Both the position numbers and the translations under genes were made by a program. The notes beneath the pieces are model-generated. The model worked only from the letters and a program-made list of their open reading frames with translations. It was not told where the DNA came from and did no database searches. Shown here in pieces: positions 42,098-49,982 of a stretch of DNA of 64,000 nucleotides; positions within the stretch are counted from its first letter, which is position 1, and every line of letters starts with the position of its first letter. This stretch comes from Prevotella sp. (GTDB lineage Bacteria; Bacteroidota; Bacteroidia; Bacteroidales; Bacteroidaceae): positions 1 to 64,000 of the forward strand of contig JAFYJN010000034.1 in the NCBI GenBank assembly GCA_017538105.1, read 5' to 3'.

Positions 42098-42997
42098 ATG
42101 AGTGTAGCCGAGAAATTATCGACAACTGAAAACTCATTTGGTATTGACAATGTTAAATCCTTGCAGAAAGTGAATGAAGACGTTTTGTTCATCCACGACC
42201 TACGCGAGGTGTCCAATCTGTCGACCATCAGAATGGAATACAACACATTCGTTTATTGTCGCGGAGGGCGCATCCTGGTGGAAATAGGAGGCGACACACA
42301 GATCAAGGTAAAGCCCGGACAACTGCTGCTCGTCCCCGCCGGCAAGTTGGTGCAGCCCATGATGATCAGCGCCGACATAGACGCCCACGCCCTACTCTTG
42401 ACAGAAAAGATACTGAAATCGGCATTGGGTAACCAACTCGACATTTGGAACAAGGCGATGTATATGAAAGAGACATACATCGTGAAAGAGACGGGCTGGT
42501 TGGAAGGCGTTGCCGAATATTCACAAAAGATTTTCCCTAACGACAAAGAGCCCAAGCTCTACAACGAGATGGTATTCGCTTTCCTGCGGATGCTGCTGTT
42601 GTTGTTGTGCGAAGAACTGATGCGAAGCAACACCATGTTCCATTCCAGTGATAGTTCCACCATACACGACAAGGTCCTGTTCAATCAGTTCCTGTTACAC
42701 CTTTCACAACAGGAACAAAAACGCCAGAAAGTATCCTTTTATGCCGACAAACTGAACATCACCCCTAAATACCTGTCGACCATCACCAAGCGAGTGAGCG
42801 GCAAGAACCCCATGCGCTGGATTACTGAAAGCGTGATGGACGACTGCTACCGACTGTTGACAAGCACCGACCTGAGCGTGAAGGAGATATCCAACCGACT
42901 CGGGTTCCCCAATTCATCATTCTTCGGCCAGTATTTCCGAAACGAGGCGGGAATGACGCCCATGGAGTACCGAACAGGACATAAAAGATGGTCATGA
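42098..42997 (+). CDS. AraC family transcriptional regulator
   Basis: The 299-residue protein has an N-terminal cupin-like sensing domain (YNTFVYCRGGRILVEIGGD, VKPGQLLLVPAG) and a C-terminal AraC double helix-turn-helix at about residues 200-297 (YADKLNITPKYLSTITKRVS, EISNRLGFPNSSFFGQYFR). It lies 42 bp before the ketosynthase gene on the same strand and likely controls the operon. The ligand is unknown. Confidence 0.9.
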   Translation: MSVAEKLSTTENSFGIDNVKSLQKVNEDVLFIHDLREVSNLSTIRMEYNTFVYCRGGRILVEIGGDTQIKVKPGQLLLVPAGKLVQPMMISADIDAHALLLTEKILKSALGNQLDIWNKAMYMKETYIVKETGWLEGVAEYSQKIFPNDKEPKLYNEMVFAFLRMLLLLLCEELMRSNTMFHSSDSSTIHDKVLFNQFLLHLSQQEQKRQKVSFYADKLNITPKYLSTITKRVSGKNPMRWITESVMDDCYRLLTSTDLSVKEISNRLGFPNSSFFGQYFRNEAGMTPMEYRTGHKRWS

Positions 42998-43039
42998 AGG
43001 TCAAGGCGACAGTAGAGAAAAGGCTATAACAAGAAGACA

Positions 43040-44269
43040 ATGGAAAGAAGAGTAGTGATTACAGGAATGGGCATCTGGTCGTGTATCGGCACGACCCTTG
43101 AAGAGGTGCGCCAGTCGCTGTATTCCGGGAAGAGCGGCATCATCTTCAGCCAAGAGCGCAAAGACACCGGTTTCCGCTCGCCTTTCTGCGCCGACGTGCC
43201 CTCCCCCGACCTAAAGCCATTTGTCAACCGCAACTTCAGACAGTTCATGCCCGAAGAGGCACAATATGCCTATATGGCCACCAAAGATGCCCTGGCCGAC
43301 GCCAGACTCGACCAAGACTATATCGACCAGCATGAAGTGGGTATCATCTATGGTAACGACTCCGTGTCGGAAGCAACGATGCGTTCCCTCGACAAGTTCC
43401 GCCAGTTCGGCAGCACCGTGGCCTGTGGCAGCGGTGCCATCTTCCAGTCGATGAACTCCACGGTGACCATGAACCTGGCTTGTCTGTTCCACCTGAAAGG
43501 CATCAACCTGACCGCCTCGGCGGCATGCGCTTCCGGTTCACATGCCGTGGGGCTGGCAGCCATGCTCATACGCAACGGACTGCAGGACTGCGTGATATGC
43601 GGCGGAGCCCAGGAAGCCAACATGTATGGGGTGGCTTCCTTCGACGGCATACAGTCGTTTGCACTGCGTACCGACAACGAGGCCACACTGGCCAGCAGAC
43701 CATTCGACCGCGACCGCAACGGACTGGTACCCGGAGGTGGAGCCGCCACACTGGTGCTCGAAAGCTACGAGAGTGCCGTGCGCCGTGGAGCCACCATCTT
43801 GGCCGAGGTCATGGGCTGGGGATTCTCTGGCAATGGAGACCATATCGCCACACCCAATGTGGCCGGTCCGGCTCGCTCCATGGAGTTATGTCTGGAGCAA
43901 AGCGCCATCGCGCCGAGAGAGATAGGTTATGTGAATGCCCACGCCACCTCCACGAAGATTGGCGACAGTCGCGAAGCGCAGGCCATAGCCCGGATTTTCG
44001 ACGATTATCGCGTGCCCGTCACATCGACCAAGGGCCAGACAGGACATGAGATGTGGATGGCTGGCGCCAGTGAAATCATCTATTCAATACTGATGATGAA
44101 GAACCACTTTATCGCCGGAAACCTGAACTTTGAGAATCCTGACGATGAGACAGCGCTCATCAACGTGATGCCCGAGACCTTAGAAGCCCATTTCGACACC
44201 TTCCTGAGCAACTCGTTCGGCTTCGGCGGCACCAACTCCACCCTGATTGTGAGAAACATTGAGAATTAA
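43040..44269 (+). CDS. Beta-ketoacyl-ACP synthase (KAS II-type)
   Basis: The 409-residue thiolase-fold condensing enzyme has an intact Cys-His-His triad: Cys163 in TASAACASGSH, His301 in YVNAHATSTKIGD and His336 in KGQTGHEMWMAG, and it ends SFGFGGTNSTLIV. It would join an acyl group to malonyl on the carrier protein encoded next. Because the neighbours are not fatty-acid genes, this is probably a dedicated enzyme for a specialised acyl chain and not housekeeping FabF. The start has good spacing after the regulator. Confidence 0.9.
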   Translation: MERRVVITGMGIWSCIGTTLEEVRQSLYSGKSGIIFSQERKDTGFRSPFCADVPSPDLKPFVNRNFRQFMPEEAQYAYMATKDALADARLDQDYIDQHEVGIIYGNDSVSEATMRSLDKFRQFGSTVACGSGAIFQSMNSTVTMNLACLFHLKGINLTASAACASGSHAVGLAAMLIRNGLQDCVICGGAQEANMYGVASFDGIQSFALRTDNEATLASRPFDRDRNGLVPGGGAATLVLESYESAVRRGATILAEVMGWGFSGNGDHIATPNVAGPARSMELCLEQSAIAPREIGYVNAHATSTKIGDSREAQAIARIFDDYRVPVTSTKGQTGHEMWMAGASEIIYSILMMKNHFIAGNLNFENPDDETALINVMPETLEAHFDTFLSNSFGFGGTNSTLIVRNIEN

Positions 44270-44300
44270 GTCAACCAACAATAAAAATAGCAGATAAAAA

Positions 44301-44558
44301 ATGACACGCAATAAAATCGTTGAGCAGATGAACACGATGCTCGCAGAAGAGTTCGAGATAGAACAAAGCGAGTTCGCCCCTGAAGCTTCGCTGAAAGAGA
44401 CACTGAAACTCGACAGCATCAACCTTGTCGACCTCATTGCCTTGGTGCAGATGACCTACAAAATCACCATCCCCGTGAGCGACATGAAGCAGATACATAC
44501 ATTCAACGACCTTTACGATTATATCGAGGGACACCTGCCCACCGAAACAGAAGAGTAG
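44301..44558 (+). CDS. Acyl carrier protein
   Basis: The 85-residue acidic helical protein has the phosphopantetheine site LKLDSINLVDLIALV, where the Ser of DSI is the attachment residue, and the closing helix of ACPs. It lies 31 bp after the ketosynthase and probably carries its substrate. Divergence from housekeeping AcpP (DSLDxVEL) marks it as a specialised carrier. Confidence 0.88.
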   Translation: MTRNKIVEQMNTMLAEEFEIEQSEFAPEASLKETLKLDSINLVDLIALVQMTYKITIPVSDMKQIHTFNDLYDYIEGHLPTETEE

Positions 44559-44590
44559 CGCGTAGCCTTCTCGTGAGCTAAAAAGACAGT

Positions 44591-46072
44591 ATGGTATACG
44601 ATGTGGTGATCATTGGGGGCGGCTTTGGCGGTCTTGTCTGCGGCAGCATGCTGTCGCAAGCAGGCAAGCATGTGCTGGTGCTGGAGCGGCAGGCACAAGC
44701 TGGAGGATGCATCCAGAGCTACCGTCACGGCTCCTTGTCGTTCGACACCGGACTGCATTACGTGGGCGGATTGGCCGAAGGACAGAAGCTGCGCCAAGTG
44801 TTCGACCACTTAGGGTTGTCACGTCTGCCTTGGCACCACCTCGACGCAGATGGGTTCGACATGGTGACCATCGGCAACGACACCTTCCCCCTATCCGAAG
44901 GATATAACCATTTTATCGACACATTGTCGGACTATTTCCCCAACGAGCGGAAAGGACTGCAACAATATACCGATATGCTGCGCCATGTAGACGACATCTA
45001 CTATGGTTCATCCGAGGCATTGAAGATGATGGGCATCAACGCCTACGACTACCTCTACACAACCTTACACGACCCACTGCTGGTGAACGTGCTCTCCGGA
45101 TCGGCCATGAAGATGGAACTACGCCGCGAGTCATTGCCCCTGTTTACGTTCGCCCATGGCAACAGCAGCTATATACAAAGCAGTTGGCGTCTGCGTGGCC
45201 ATGGCAATATGATTGTCAAGGTGCTCACCGACAACATACGCGCCAATGGAGGAGAGGTTCTTTGCCACTCAGAGGTGGAAGAACTTGTAGAAAAAGAGGG
45301 GAAAATCAGGGCCGCCAAATGCAAAAATGGCGAATCGTTTGAAGGACAACTGTTTATCAGCGATGTCCACCCTACTGTCACCCTCGCTCTTGTCAAAGAG
45401 TCGCTCATGCTGAAAAAGGTGTTCCGGAAACGGATGGAAAACCTGGAAAACACCTTTGGCATGTTCACCGTCTCGCTGGTGCTGAAGCCCAAAGTCCTGC
45501 GCTACTTCAACCACAACAAATATGTGTACCGCAAGCCCAACGTTTGGACTTTCCATGAAGAATCGAATGGTGTGGGAGGGGTGATGATCAGCGCCCGCGT
45601 ACCCGAGACAGGTGATTACGTACAGCAGATTGACCTGCTCACCCCCATGCCATGGTCGTGGTGCCAGCGCTGGGAAAACACACGGCTCGGCAACCGTGGC
45701 GACGAGTATCTTGCGATGAAGAACCACCTTTGCGACGAGTGTGTCAGCTTGGCCGAGACCGTCATACCCGGCCTTTCCACGATGGTCAGCGAGTGCCTTA
45801 CCAGCACATCGTTGACGTATCGCGACTACAACAACGCCCCACAGGGCACAGCCTTTGGCGTACGCAAAGACAACAGCAACCCACTGATGACAATGCTGTC
45901 GACACGCACCCCCATCCCCAACCTGCTGCTCACAGGACAGAACCTGATGCTGCACGGACTGGAAGGGGTGGCCATGACCGCCATCAGCACATGCATGGAA
46001 ATACTGGGTGCCGACTATTTGCGAATCATCATAAAAGACATGGACTCGAAAAAACAATTCAAATTTTCATAA
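44591..46072 (+). CDS. FAD-dependent oxidoreductase, CrtI/RetSat-like
   Basis: The 493-residue flavoprotein opens with the dinucleotide-binding motif VVIIGGGFGGLVCGSML, then VLERQAQAGGCIQSYR and FDTGLHYVGG. It ends with the family-typical NLLLTGQNLMLHGLEGVAMT. These features place it with phytoene desaturases and retinol saturases, which oxidise or reduce carbon-carbon double bonds in lipids. Its substrate is probably an acyl or polyene chain from the neighbouring ketosynthase and carrier protein. It is 32 bp after the ACP gene and 4 bp before the next gene. Confidence 0.88.
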   Translation: MVYDVVIIGGGFGGLVCGSMLSQAGKHVLVLERQAQAGGCIQSYRHGSLSFDTGLHYVGGLAEGQKLRQVFDHLGLSRLPWHHLDADGFDMVTIGNDTFPLSEGYNHFIDTLSDYFPNERKGLQQYTDMLRHVDDIYYGSSEALKMMGINAYDYLYTTLHDPLLVNVLSGSAMKMELRRESLPLFTFAHGNSSYIQSSWRLRGHGNMIVKVLTDNIRANGGEVLCHSEVEELVEKEGKIRAAKCKNGESFEGQLFISDVHPTVTLALVKESLMLKKVFRKRMENLENTFGMFTVSLVLKPKVLRYFNHNKYVYRKPNVWTFHEESNGVGGVMISARVPETGDYVQQIDLLTPMPWSWCQRWENTRLGNRGDEYLAMKNHLCDECVSLAETVIPGLSTMVSECLTSTSLTYRDYNNAPQGTAFGVRKDNSNPLMTMLSTRTPIPNLLLTGQNLMLHGLEGVAMTAISTCMEILGADYLRIIIKDMDSKKQFKFS

Positions 46073-46076
46073 CATC

Positions 46077-47066
46077 ATGAACGAGAAAATATACCAAACG
46101 CTGAAATCCGCAGAGACGGAAGATTGGGTCGACTACCATATAGTACGTCCCTTCAGCTATTACTGGGCACGTTTCTTCGCCCGTTTCAACATCCACCCAA
46201 ACACGGTGACCATCTGGTCGATGATCATCGGCGCGGCCAGTTGTGTGTTCTTCGCACATGGCAGTTTCTACTATGAAGGAACGAAAGGCCTCATTCTCAA
46301 CATCATCGGCATCTTGCTGCTGGTGGTGGCCGACATCCTCGACTGTACCGACGGCCAACTGGCACGCATGACGAACAAGAAGAGCCGTCTAGGTCGTATC
46401 CTCGATGGTGCCTCCGGTTTTACGTGGTTCATTCCCATCTATTCGGCACTGGTCTATCGTTTCTACATCCACCACGACATTGAGTTTGGATGGTTGGGAC
46501 TGAGCGACACACCCACCACCGTATGGATAGCCACCGGCGTAGTTTTCGTGATGGCGTTGATTTCGGGTTTGATGGGTATTGCCGGCCAGCAGCGTTTGGC
46601 CGACTACTACATCCAGACCCACCTGTTCTTCCTCAAAGGCGAGAAAGGCAGTGAGCTGGACAATTCGGTGCAGCAGCAGGAGATTCTGGAAAACACCGAC
46701 TGGACAGGTAGAAAATTCGAGAAAGTGTTCCAGAAATCGTATGTGGACTACACAAAGAGACAGGAAAAGGTCACCCCGCAGTTCCAACGCCTGCTGTCCT
46801 TGTTGAAAGAGAAATATGGCAGTTTCGACAACATCCCCCAGGAGGTGCGTGACGAGTTCCACGCCCATTCCCTGCCTTTGCAGAAATGGAACGCCCTGCT
46901 CACCTTCAATTTCCGCTGCAGCTGGCTCTTCCTCTTCTGTCTGTTGGACATTCCCGTGATGCATTTCTTCTTTGAAAGCATCGTCATGGGACTGATCTGG
47001 CTGTATGTAAACCGCCGTCATGAGTCATTCTGCCGTCAGATAGCCGATAAACTTGAAGCGAAGTAA
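46077..47066 (+). CDS. CDP-alcohol phosphatidyltransferase family protein with altered active-site motif
   Basis: The 329-residue membrane protein has several TM helices and the family motif D-x2-DG-x2-AR-x8-G-x3-D at residues 89-110 (DCTDGQLARMTNKKSRLGRI then LD). The fourth Asp, expected at residue 114, is Gly (LDGASGF). This Asp is the proposed general base, so activity may be changed or lost. A C-terminal extension of about 130 residues is also unusual. Normal members transfer a phosphoalcohol head group from a CDP-linked donor. It overlaps the next gene by one base (TAATG). Confidence 0.85.
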   Translation: MNEKIYQTLKSAETEDWVDYHIVRPFSYYWARFFARFNIHPNTVTIWSMIIGAASCVFFAHGSFYYEGTKGLILNIIGILLLVVADILDCTDGQLARMTNKKSRLGRILDGASGFTWFIPIYSALVYRFYIHHDIEFGWLGLSDTPTTVWIATGVVFVMALISGLMGIAGQQRLADYYIQTHLFFLKGEKGSELDNSVQQQEILENTDWTGRKFEKVFQKSYVDYTKRQEKVTPQFQRLLSLLKEKYGSFDNIPQEVRDEFHAHSLPLQKWNALLTFNFRCSWLFLFCLLDIPVMHFFFESIVMGLIWLYVNRRHESFCRQIADKLEAK

Positions 47067-48097
47067 TGAAGTGGACCAAGCAAAAGGTTAACAACCTGTT
47101 TTTCCTGTTGGGTGTCGGCGTCGTCGTGGCGATGCTCTTCACGTTCGACGTCAGTTTCGTCGAGTTGTGGGAGCATATCTGCCATGCAGGCTACTGGCTT
47201 ATCCCCATCATTGGCGTGTGGATATTCATCTATGGCATCAACGCCCTGGCCTGGCAATGTGTCATCAGAGGGACGGAGAAAGAGAAGAAGGTCAGTTTCC
47301 TGCGCATTTACAAGCTGACCATCACCGGTTACGCCCTGAACTATTCCACTCCCGTGGGCGGTCTGGGTGGTGAGCCTTACCGCATCATGGAACTGTCGAA
47401 AGACATCGGCAACGAACGGGCCACCTCATCGGTCATCCTCTATGCCATGATGCATATGTTCGCCCACTTCTGGTTCTGGTTTACCTCGGTATTCCTCTAT
47501 CTCGCCTTGGTGGCCATTGGCGACCTGCCACTGAACGGCGCCATCGCCATCGCGCTGGGTGCCGTGGTGGTGCTCAGTGTGCTCGCTTTCTACTTCTTCT
47601 CCAAAGGCTACCGTAACGGCCTTGTGGTGAAAGCCATCCGATGGATTGGCAAGATACCCGGACTGAAGAAATGGAGCAAGCGTTTTCAGGAGAAACATGG
47701 CGATTCACTGAGCAAGATAGACGAGCAGATAGCCGCATTGCACAAACAGGACAAGCGTGCATTCTACAGTAGTCTGCTGCTGGAATATGTGTCGCGCATT
47801 GTTCAGAGCACCGAAGTGTTGTTCATGCTTCTGCTCTTTGGCATCGACTGCGGTGGCGGTTTCGGCGGCATCATGCTCACCTTCCTCCACTCCATCCTCA
47901 TCGTGGCATTCACCACGTTCTTCGCCAACCTCATCGGATTCCTCCCGATGCAGTTGGGCGTTCAGGAGGGTGGTTTCGTGCTGTCCATCGCCGCCCTCGG
48001 TCTGTCGGCCGCCTTGGGCATCTTCGTGAGCGTGATATGCCGCGTGCGCGAGATTATATGGATATTGATAGGCCTGATATTAATGAAAATCAACTGA
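47066..48097 (+). CDS. Flippase-like integral membrane protein (UPF0104/LPG synthase TM family)
   Basis: The 343-residue protein has about eight TM helices and the family signatures NYSTPVGGLGGEPYRI and ANLIGFLPMQLGVQEGG. Related proteins (AglD, MprF membrane domain, UPF0104) flip or transfer lipid-linked groups across the inner membrane. In this operon it may move the finished lipid outward. It lacks the MprF synthase domain. Confidence 0.88.
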   Translation: MKWTKQKVNNLFFLLGVGVVVAMLFTFDVSFVELWEHICHAGYWLIPIIGVWIFIYGINALAWQCVIRGTEKEKKVSFLRIYKLTITGYALNYSTPVGGLGGEPYRIMELSKDIGNERATSSVILYAMMHMFAHFWFWFTSVFLYLALVAIGDLPLNGAIAIALGAVVVLSVLAFYFFSKGYRNGLVVKAIRWIGKIPGLKKWSKRFQEKHGDSLSKIDEQIAALHKQDKRAFYSSLLLEYVSRIVQSTEVLFMLLLFGIDCGGGFGGIMLTFLHSILIVAFTTFFANLIGFLPMQLGVQEGGFVLSIAALGLSAALGIFVSVICRVREIIWILIGLILMKIN

Positions 48098-48125
48098 AAA
48101 AAAATACAATTCAAAACGTAATACT

Positions 48126-49169
48126 ATGGAGCAAAAAATGAATTATCTCGACAGAAACGAATTCAATTTCGAGCCGAGTGAGAAAGTGGTCGAAGCCATC
48201 AAGAATTTCGACCCCAAAGATTTATGTTTTTACACCCGCATCTACGACCAAGGCAAGAAGAGTGTCATCTCCGTGCGCCTAAGCGAGATTTACGGCATTC
48301 CTGAGGAACAAGTGTTGTTAGGCTATGGCGGTGAAGACATCCTGAAGAATGTGGTCCACTATTTCTTGATGAATAGTGACAACAAGACCATCCTTATACC
48401 CGAATTCTCGTGGTGGTACTACAACCGCATTGCCAGTGAATGTGGCGGCGAATACGAGATGTATCCCCTGCATGAGACAGAAGACACCTTCGCCTACAAT
48501 ATCGACGAAATAATCGAATATGCCAACCGCATCCGTCCGCGCATGCTGTTGCTGGCTTCGCCGAATAACCCCACGGGCAACGGTCTGACCTCAGAACAGA
48601 TAGGCCGTATCATGGAGAACATCCCCAGCGAGACCATGGTGCTCATCGACGAGGCTTACGCCAGTTTCATCACCTCCGACACCGACTACATCGCCCCATT
48701 GGTGAACAAGTACGACAACCTGATTATCTCGCGCACGCTGTCGAAGTTCTACGGTCTTCCCGGTCTGCGCGTGGGCTTCGGCTTCATCGGCAAAGGACAC
48801 GACCAGTTCATCAGCTACGTGAACAAATATCTCGGCTTCAACCGTTTCTCCGAAGCGGTGGCATTGGCGGCTCTGGAAAGCGACGACTATTACCGCAAGA
48901 CAGCCGACGACATGGAATGGGGCCGTCAGCTATACAAGAAAGAGCTGGGCGACAAGCCGGGCTTCAAGGTATACAAATCGGTGGCCAACTTCATCCTCAT
49001 CAAATATCCCGTGGAGTTCAAGGAGCAACTGAAGGAAGCCCTGGCTGACCAACAATACAAAATCAAGTTCATGTCGGACAAGGGCTTGGAGTCGTGCCTG
49101 CGCATCACGTTGGGACGCAAGGAACAGACACAAGCCGTCGTCGATACGATACTACGTGTTGTGAAATAG
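48126..49169 (+). CDS. PLP-dependent aminotransferase, HisC/CobD-like (class I/II)
   Basis: The 347-residue protein has ASPNNPTGNGL, VLIDEAYASF and the PLP Lys207 in SRTLSKFYGLPGLRVGFG, and the C-terminal Arg in CLRITLGRKEQ. Histidine biosynthesis genes are absent here, so a role in making an amino head group or amino-acyl intermediate of the operon product is likely. A decarboxylase activity like CobD's is equally possible. It is the last gene; hairpins follow. Confidence 0.85.
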   Translation: MEQKMNYLDRNEFNFEPSEKVVEAIKNFDPKDLCFYTRIYDQGKKSVISVRLSEIYGIPEEQVLLGYGGEDILKNVVHYFLMNSDNKTILIPEFSWWYYNRIASECGGEYEMYPLHETEDTFAYNIDEIIEYANRIRPRMLLLASPNNPTGNGLTSEQIGRIMENIPSETMVLIDEAYASFITSDTDYIAPLVNKYDNLIISRTLSKFYGLPGLRVGFGFIGKGHDQFISYVNKYLGFNRFSEAVALAALESDDYYRKTADDMEWGRQLYKKELGDKPGFKVYKSVANFILIKYPVEFKEQLKEALADQQYKIKFMSDKGLESCLRITLGRKEQTQAVVDTILRVVK

Positions 49170-49180
49170 TAAGGAACCTA

Positions 49181-49208
49181 CCCCATCCCTCCCAAAAGGA
49201 GGGTGCAG
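49181..49208. repeat. Dispersed CCCTCCC/GGAGGG hairpin element, copy 4
   Basis: CCCCATCCCTCCC, AAAA, GGAGGG starts 12 bp after the aminotransferase stop. It is a shorter relative of the copies at 1515 and 2683. Confidence 0.55.
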
Positions 49209-49227
49209 GAGTTAAGGAGCAAGTAAC

Positions 49228-49308
49228 AAATGGTCGCTTCGCGATATTGATTTCAATACTGCGAAGCGACCATTTCTGTCGTCTATCTTCAGCCGCTGAT
49301 AAGCGGCT
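49228..49308. terminator. Two consecutive hairpins after the biosynthetic operon
   Basis: AAATGGTCGCTTCGC (49228-49242) pairs with its perfect complement at 49261-49275 (15 bp). A second hairpin, AGCCGCT-GATA-AGCGGCT, lies at 49291-49308. They separate the plus-strand operon from converging minus-strand genes. Confidence 0.65.
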
Positions 49309-49347
49309 ATCTTCATTTATCTTCTTAAAAGCGAAACCAGAGTTCGA

Positions 49348-49623
49348 TTAACTTTCCTTTACGCTTTGGCTTCTTCTGAATTTTCGCACGAAGCGGAAGC
49401 AGAGATAAAGGGCCATCGTGATGAGGAAAGGCAAGGAAGCTCCTACCGAAGAGTTGTCGTATTCCACCTGTTGGGCGGGCGTCACCTCCATCGAGGTCTG
49501 TCCTTGTTGCGCGGTGTCTCTGTCAATTAGAAAAGATTTTACCGGTCGGTGATATTCTTTCGATTTCCCGCCACACCGGGAAGGTGCCGGCAGAGGAACG
49601 AGGTCAAGCATTGTATGAACCAT
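49348..49623 (-). CDS. Small tail-anchored membrane protein, tandem copy 2 (91 aa)
   Basis: The protein begins MVHTMLDLVPLPAPSRCGGK, has a polar middle, a DNSSVGASLP motif, a single TM helix (FLITMALYLCFRFV) and a basic end RKFRRSQSVKES. It is a clear paralog of the gene at 49675-49947. Having no N-terminal signal, it should be anchored by its tail with the N-terminus in the cytosol. The order of motif, TM helix and Arg cluster also resembles protein-sorting tags. Function is unknown. Confidence 0.7.
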   Translation of the reverse strand: MVHTMLDLVPLPAPSRCGGKSKEYHRPVKSFLIDRDTAQQGQTSMEVTPAQQVEYDNSSVGASLPFLITMALYLCFRFVRKFRRSQSVKES

Positions 49624-49674
49624 ATTGAAAGGAAGTTAAAAGGAGTTAGAGGAAGATAGGAGAAGTTAGGGGAG

Positions 49675-49947
49675 TTAGATAGCATTTTTTCTTCTATAGC
49701 TCCGCACAAAACGGAAGCAGAGATAGAGGGCTATCATCACCACGAAGGGAAGCGAAGCGCCCATCGACGAATTGTCATAATCTGCCGATGTCGCGGGTGT
49801 TACCTCCATTGAGGTCTTTCCTTTCTGTGTCGTGTCGGTTTTGGAAATCAGTCCGGGCCTATTGATCTGTTGGTATTGATAGTCCGTCTTCCTGCCGCAT
49901 CTGGCCGGGGCTGGAATTGGGGCTGCATCGAGCATTGTATGTATCAT
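49675..49947 (-). CDS. Small tail-anchored membrane protein, tandem copy 1 (90 aa)
   Basis: This starts MIHTMLDAAPIPAPARCGRK and shares TSMEVTPA, YDNSSMGASLP and the TM helix FVVMIALYLCFRFVR with its neighbour. ATG 49947 matches the start of copy 2; a longer frame runs into the GH97 gene. It lies 35 bp after the GH97 stop and could be cotranscribed with it. A purine-rich GGAGTTA stretch separates the two copies. Confidence 0.7.
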   Translation of the reverse strand: MIHTMLDAAPIPAPARCGRKTDYQYQQINRPGLISKTDTTQKGKTSMEVTPATSADYDNSSMGASLPFVVMIALYLCFRFVRSYRRKNAI

Positions 49948-49982
49948 AATATTAAAAATTTGGAAGGTGAATAGATGAGTAG

